Source: Halorubellus salinus (GTDB lineage: Archaea > Halobacteriota > Halobacteria > Halobacteriales > Natrialbaceae). From it: 64,000 nucleotides of DNA. Below, piece after piece: positions 60,429 to 64,000 of the stretch. Positions within the stretch are counted from its first letter, which is position 1. Each line of letters begins with the position of its first letter. Under the pieces are notes generated by a model. The model searched no databases, was not told the DNA's origin, and saw only the letters and a list, made by a program, of their open reading frames with translations. The stretch covers positions 434,001 to 498,000 of the forward strand of contig NZ_JAJCVI010000001.1 in NCBI RefSeq assembly GCF_020567525.1, in the 5' to 3' direction. Made by a program: the position numbers and the translations under genes.

Positions 60429-61946
60429 TCAGGCGAGGACGACCAGCCCGCCCTCGTGATCTTCGCGGTCCTCGGTCGTGAAGTTCGCCGGTTGCATGTA
60501 GATTGCGCCGTTCGCGACGACGGTGGACGCCGATTTGATGCGCCGGTACGTCGGGGTCCAGTGCCAGCGAACGGCTCCCGTCCTCGCGTCGAGCGCGTAG
60601 ACGGTGCCGACGCCCGTGGCGGCGTAGACCACGTCGCCGTCGCCGACGAGTTTCGGCGACCCGCGGACGTCGCCAAGTTGGTTGTCGCCGGGATTGCTTC
60701 GCCAGACTTCGGCCCCGGTGTTCACGTCCAGCGCGATCACCTCGCCGCCGGACGAGACGAGGTAGAGGAGTCCGTTCAGGACCGCGTAGCCCCGTTGGCT
60801 GCCGGTGTTGTCCGCGTACGACCCGATCTGGACCTTCCAGTCGATGGTCCCGCCAGGGGTCACGCAGACGACGTACTCGCCCGTGTACCCGTAGATGCGG
60901 CCGTTCGCGAACGTCACGTCCTCGCCACCCACGTCGTGGCGCTCCCAGCGTTCCGCGCCCGTCTCCGGGTCGAGTGCGACGAAGCCACTGTAGCCGCCGG
61001 CGAGGTACAGCGACTCGTCGCCCATCGCCATCCCCTCGAAGTACCCGTTGTCGTTCTCGTCGGTGCTGTCGTCGGGGTCGGCGTCCGCGGTGTATCCGCC
61101 GGCGTCGGTATAGGTCCAGATGGTGTCGCCCGTGCCCGCTTCGAGCGCTCGCACACCGCCGTCGGTGTTCTTCTCCTTCGGGTTCCCGAGCGCGACGTAG
61201 ACGACGCCGTCCCGCACGATCGGTGAGGTGTTCGTGCTACGGTCCACGGCGTCCCACGACCGCCGCCACTCGACCGCGCCCGTCTCCGCGTTCAGCGCGA
61301 AGAGGTTGCTCGCCTCGCTGATCGCGTACACGGACCCGTCGGCGTACGTCGGGGTGGCCATCAGCTCGGTACCGAAGTTGGGTTCGTTCGGGAACGGATC
61401 GACGACGGTCTGCCACAGCTCGTCGCCGGTCTGGGCGTCGTACGCACCGAAGGACAGGAGGTTGTACCGGTCTTCGGATTCCTGTTTCGCCGGGTAGCCG
61501 ACGTAGACGACGTCGTTCGCGACGACGGGTTGCCCGTTCTTCGTCGCTCGTGACGCGTTCCCGAACGGGACCGCCCACTGGACTGCGAGGTCCTCGTCGG
61601 GCCCGGTGTTGTCGGACGCGTACCCGGAGTTGGCGTCGTCGTACTGGAACGTCGGCCAGGCGTCTCCGGTCCCGATGTCGGGTTCGTCGGGTTCCTCCGT
61701 GTCTTCGGTCTCGGTCGGTTCGTCGGTCGTGGTCGACTGGTCCTCGGTGGTCGTCGACGCGAACGTCGCTTCGCTCTCGACGGCCGTCGTGGCTCGCGTG
61801 CTCGATGGGTCCGTCGAGTCGGCGTCGTCGGTGCCGTCGCCGGTACACCCCGCGACCGCGGCGGCCATCCCGGTCCCGGTCGCCGCGAGGAACCGTCGTC
61901 GTCGGATCGTCGATTCGTCGTCGTCCCGTTCGTCTCCCCCACCCAT
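60429..61946 (-). CDS. PQQ-repeat (beta-propeller) lipoprotein
   Basis: A 505-residue exported protein. A twin-arginine leader (RRRRFLAATGTG) and lipobox (AAVAGC) are followed by a T/E/D-rich linker to about residue 95. Propeller blades follow: SFGAYDAQTGDELWQTVVDP, LFALNAETGAVEWRRSWD, GFVALDPETGAERWERHD, VIALDVNTGAEVWRSNPG and VYALDARTGAVRWHWTPT. Similar in kind to the protein at 50136 but not a close copy. Likely a surface assembly or binding protein. Confidence 0.9.
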   Translation of the reverse strand: MGGGDERDDDESTIRRRRFLAATGTGMAAAVAGCTGDGTDDADSTDPSSTRATTAVESEATFASTTTEDQSTTTDEPTETEDTEEPDEPDIGTGDAWPTFQYDDANSGYASDNTGPDEDLAVQWAVPFGNASRATKNGQPVVANDVVYVGYPAKQESEDRYNLLSFGAYDAQTGDELWQTVVDPFPNEPNFGTELMATPTYADGSVYAISEASNLFALNAETGAVEWRRSWDAVDRSTNTSPIVRDGVVYVALGNPKEKNTDGGVRALEAGTGDTIWTYTDAGGYTADADPDDSTDENDNGYFEGMAMGDESLYLAGGYSGFVALDPETGAERWERHDVGGEDVTFANGRIYGYTGEYVVCVTPGGTIDWKVQIGSYADNTGSQRGYAVLNGLLYLVSSGGEVIALDVNTGAEVWRSNPGDNQLGDVRGSPKLVGDGDVVYAATGVGTVYALDARTGAVRWHWTPTYRRIKSASTVVANGAIYMQPANFTTEDREDHEGGLVVLA

Positions 61947-62013
61947 AGTATAACCTGGATGATACGCGACAGGTGCATAAACGTACCGTCGGCCGAGAGC
62001 GCGGCGGCCGCGG

Positions 62014-62427
62014 TCAGCTGACCGGCGTGACGCGTTCGACGAGCACGAACGGGTCGCGGTCGCGGTTGTAGTACGAGACGTCGCCGTCGATGGCCTCGAT
62101 GAGTCGCCGGTGGACCTCGCGGGCGGCGCGGCCCTCGTCGGGGTGGAGGTTGTGTTCGCGGCGGAGGCGCGACCAGAACTCGCCGTCGAGCCAGTAGAGG
62201 GTCTCGTCGTTCGACTGGTAGATCTCCTCGCCGAGGTCGGCGAGGTCGTCCGGGCCGAGGTCGCGTCCGGAGAGCTGTGCACGAGCGAGGACGGCGACGA
62301 GCTGTCGACGCGAGACGGGTGCGTGGAGGGCCACGTCGTCGACCAGGTCGCCGTAGTAGTCCTCGACGAGGTCGCAAGCGCGCGAGAACTCGCCGAATTC
62401 GACGTCGGTATCCTGAGAGAGTTTCAT
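62014..62427 (-). CDS. conserved haloarchaeal-type protein (137 aa)
   Basis: A 137-residue acidic, mostly helical protein (FGEFSRACDLVEDYYGDLVD; LADLGEEIYQSNDETLYWLD; GRAAREVHRRLIEAIDGDVS). A ribosome site AGGTGA lies about 10 bases before ATG 62427, and a TATA element at 62484-62492, so unlike many neighbours it has a leader. No family is recognised. Confidence 0.75.
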   Translation of the reverse strand: MKLSQDTDVEFGEFSRACDLVEDYYGDLVDDVALHAPVSRRQLVAVLARAQLSGRDLGPDDLADLGEEIYQSNDETLYWLDGEFWSRLRREHNLHPDEGRAAREVHRRLIEAIDGDVSYYNRDRDPFVLVERVTPVS

Positions 62428-62483
62428 ACTTGTGTCACCTCTTGGGTGGAGGGGTCGACTCCTGTCCACCTCTCTATCGGGCA

Positions 62484-62492
62484 CGTATATAA
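62484..62492 (-). promoter_or_regulatory. TATA element for the 62014-62427 gene
   Basis: Plus strand GTATATAAT, about 60 bases before the ATG, giving a leader of about 35 bases with a ribosome site. Confidence 0.5.
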
Positions 62493-62660
62493 TCCTCAGT
62501 CTCGTTTCGAGAAGTGAGTCGTCAGATTTCAACCGCGAGAGGCGTTCTGGTGTGGTTCTGGTCCGATTGCCGGTAGTTGGACCGCGCCTCGACCGCGTAC
62601 ATAACGTTCGCGGCCGGTCGACGCCCACGCCGCCGCCCGTGGAAGTGACCGCCGCCTGAT

Positions 62661-62677
62661 ATGGCATGGTATGCCAT
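62661..62677. promoter_or_regulatory. 17-base inverted repeat downstream of gatA
   Basis: ATGGCAT-GGT-ATGCCAT is a perfect seven-base inverted repeat with a 3-base spacer, 23 bases after the gatA stop. It could be an operator or transcript-end structure. Confidence 0.35.
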
Positions 62678-62699
62678 GGTGTCGTCGTGGGCGCGGTCG

Positions 62700-63968
62700 T
62701 CAGTCGAGCGCGCTCGCCGCGCGGATCGCCGTCGCCTCGTCGAACGCCGGCGCGACGAACTGCATCCCCACCGGGAGGCCGTCGGTCTCGCCCGCCGGCA
62801 CCGACACCGCCGGCAGGTCCGCGAGGTTCACCGGCACCGTGTTCGCGTCCGCGAGGTACATCGTGAGCGGGTCCGAGAGGCTCTCGCCGAGCGCCATCGG
62901 CGGCACCGGCATCGTCGGACTGGCGAGGACGTCCACGTCCGCGAACGCCTCGTCGAAGTCCTGCTTCACCCACGCACGAGCGTTCTGGGCCTGCTTGTAG
63001 TACTTGTCGTGGTAGCCCGCCGAGAGCGCGTACGTCCCAAGGAGGACGCGGCGTTTGACCTCCGCACCGAAGCCCTCCTCGCGCGCCTCGCCGAAGACCT
63101 CGTTCCAGTTCCCGTCGTACCCGCCGGAGTTCCCGTAGCGGACGCCGTCGAACCGCGCCAGGTTCGAGGACGCCTCGCTCATCGCGATGACGTAGTACGC
63201 CTGCACCGCGTACTCGACGGACTCGAGGCTCACGTCGACGACCTCGACGCCCTGCGCGCGCAGGTCGTCGAGCGCGTCCTCGAACGTCTCGAGGACGCCC
63301 TCGTCCGCGCCGTCGACGAGCTCCGTGGGGACGCCGACGGTCATCCCGTCCACGTCGCCGTCCGCCGCGTCCACGTACGGCGCCGACCGCTCGGGGTCGC
63401 GCGTCGTCGCGTCCTTCGGGTCCGGGCCGGCGATGACGTCGAGCAGCGCCGCGGCCTCCTCGACGGTCGGCGCGAGCGGCCCGATCTGTTCGAGCGAGTT
63501 CGCGTACGCGACCAGCCCGTACCGGGAGACGACCCCGTACGTCGGCTTGATGCCGGCGACGCCACAGAACGCGGCCGGGCATCGGATGGAGCCGCCGGTG
63601 TCGCTGCCGAGTGCGACGTCCGCCTCGCCCGCGGCGACCGCGGCCGCGGACCCGCCCGAGGAACCGCCGGGGACGTGCCCGGGTGCGACCGGGTTCTCGG
63701 TCGCGCCGAACGCGCTCGTCTCGGTGGTCGTCCCCATCCCGAACTCGTCCATGTTCGTCTTCCCGACGATGGTCGCGCCCGCCTCCTTCAGTCGGGAGAC
63801 GACCGTGGCGTCGTAGGGCGGCACGTAGTCGGCGAGCATCTCCGACCCGCAGGTCGTCCGCACGCCCTCGGTGGAGATGTTGTCCTTCACCGCGACCGTG
63901 GTGTCCGCGAGCGGCCCGTCGTCCGCGCCCTCGACGGTCTCTCGCGTGATGAAGATGTCGTCGCTCAT
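62700..63968 (-). CDS. gatA: Glu-tRNA(Gln) amidotransferase subunit A
   Basis: A 422-residue amidase that supplies ammonia to convert Glu-tRNA(Gln) (and Asp-tRNA(Asn)) in the GatCAB complex. The amidase triad is Lys28 (VAVKDN), cis-Ser103 (PGGSSGGS) and nucleophile Ser127 (SDTGGSIRCPAA), with spacing as in characterised GatA. It is shorter than bacterial GatA at the N-terminus, as in haloarchaea. ATG overlaps the gatC stop. Confidence 0.95.
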   Translation of the reverse strand: MSDDIFITRETVEGADDGPLADTTVAVKDNISTEGVRTTCGSEMLADYVPPYDATVVSRLKEAGATIVGKTNMDEFGMGTTTETSAFGATENPVAPGHVPGGSSGGSAAAVAAGEADVALGSDTGGSIRCPAAFCGVAGIKPTYGVVSRYGLVAYANSLEQIGPLAPTVEEAAALLDVIAGPDPKDATTRDPERSAPYVDAADGDVDGMTVGVPTELVDGADEGVLETFEDALDDLRAQGVEVVDVSLESVEYAVQAYYVIAMSEASSNLARFDGVRYGNSGGYDGNWNEVFGEAREEGFGAEVKRRVLLGTYALSAGYHDKYYKQAQNARAWVKQDFDEAFADVDVLASPTMPVPPMALGESLSDPLTMYLADANTVPVNLADLPAVSVPAGETDGLPVGMQFVAPAFDEATAIRAASALD

Positions 63969-64000
63969 GAGACGTTCGGCCCCTTGAAGTAGCCGTCCTC
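63965..64000 (-). CDS. gatC: Glu-tRNA(Gln) amidotransferase subunit C, last 11 codons
   Basis: The minus strand enters the window coding EDGYFKGPNVS then TGA (63965-63967). The DGYFKGP ending is typical of GatC, which wraps GatA and GatB. Its stop overlaps the gatA ATG by three bases within ATGA. The rest of the gene is outside the window. Confidence 0.85.
   Translation of the reverse strand, partial: EDGYFKGPNVS

Overview
The window reads as chromosome of a halophilic archaeon (class Halobacteria). The predicted proteins are very acidic and the core part is GC-rich. Many starts look leaderless, with an archaeal TATA element about 27 bases before the start codon. The gene set is also haloarchaeal: halolysin-like secreted proteases with twin-arginine leaders, an archaeal menaquinone cluster, Dph2, Rpo11, ADP-forming acetyl-CoA synthetase and GatA with the end of GatC. 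The genus cannot be named from the sequence alone.

Positions 1 to about 12,600 look like an accessory island. It is more AT-rich, poor in recognisable genes, has long non-coding gaps and decayed gene pieces, and ends at the 3' end of a tRNA-Lys gene (12616-12689), a common integration point. It holds the C-terminal part of a SNF2-type helicase overlapped by a coiled-coil/zinc-ribbon partner, a convergent gene of unknown function, an N4/N6 DNA methyltransferase with an added zinc-binding tail, several orphan proteins, a junction where two convergent genes are both cut, and a run of tiny overlapping genes (9220-11339) with two copies of one leader element. The helicase, partner and methyltransferase suggest a defence or DNA-modification cassette, but this is inference.

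From 12,850 to 32,900 the core chromosome carries a TrkA-N/DHH phosphoesterase, a PRC-barrel protein, an aminotransferase, a candidate structured RNA, an MFS transporter, two tandem halolysin-like proteases, a two-membrane-protein plus DUF7504-type operon, an ADP-forming acyl-CoA synthetase paired with a phosphotransacetylase-like protein, a YbaK-type deacylase, galactonate dehydratase and CorA. Next come three neighbouring genes that share zinc-ribbon features: a J-domain protein with four zinc ribbons, a TIR-domain protein and an HNH endonuclease. Triosephosphate isomerase and a YlbF-like protein follow.

From 33,000 to 44,400 are housekeeping genes (dph2, rpo11, hisF), a ligase-like protein, a Na/Ca exchanger, a paired fluoride channel (two crcB), a thiol-redox pair (ccdA plus a thioredoxin-like lipoprotein), a DUF3179 lipoprotein, a ribbon-helix-helix regulator and a sulfite-oxidase-like molybdoenzyme.

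From 44,425 to 56,670 lies the menaquinone pathway, menF-menD, menB, menA-menC-menE. It takes chorismate through isochorismate, SEPHCHC and succinylbenzoate to DHNA and the prenylated quinone. The set is split by a membrane J-domain gene on the opposite strand and by a second insertion of three genes. The last part holds an NRDE-family protein, an NTF2-like protein, a winged-helix regulator, a membrane-bound spermidine-synthase-like protein, a PQQ-repeat lipoprotein, and gatA with the tail of gatC.
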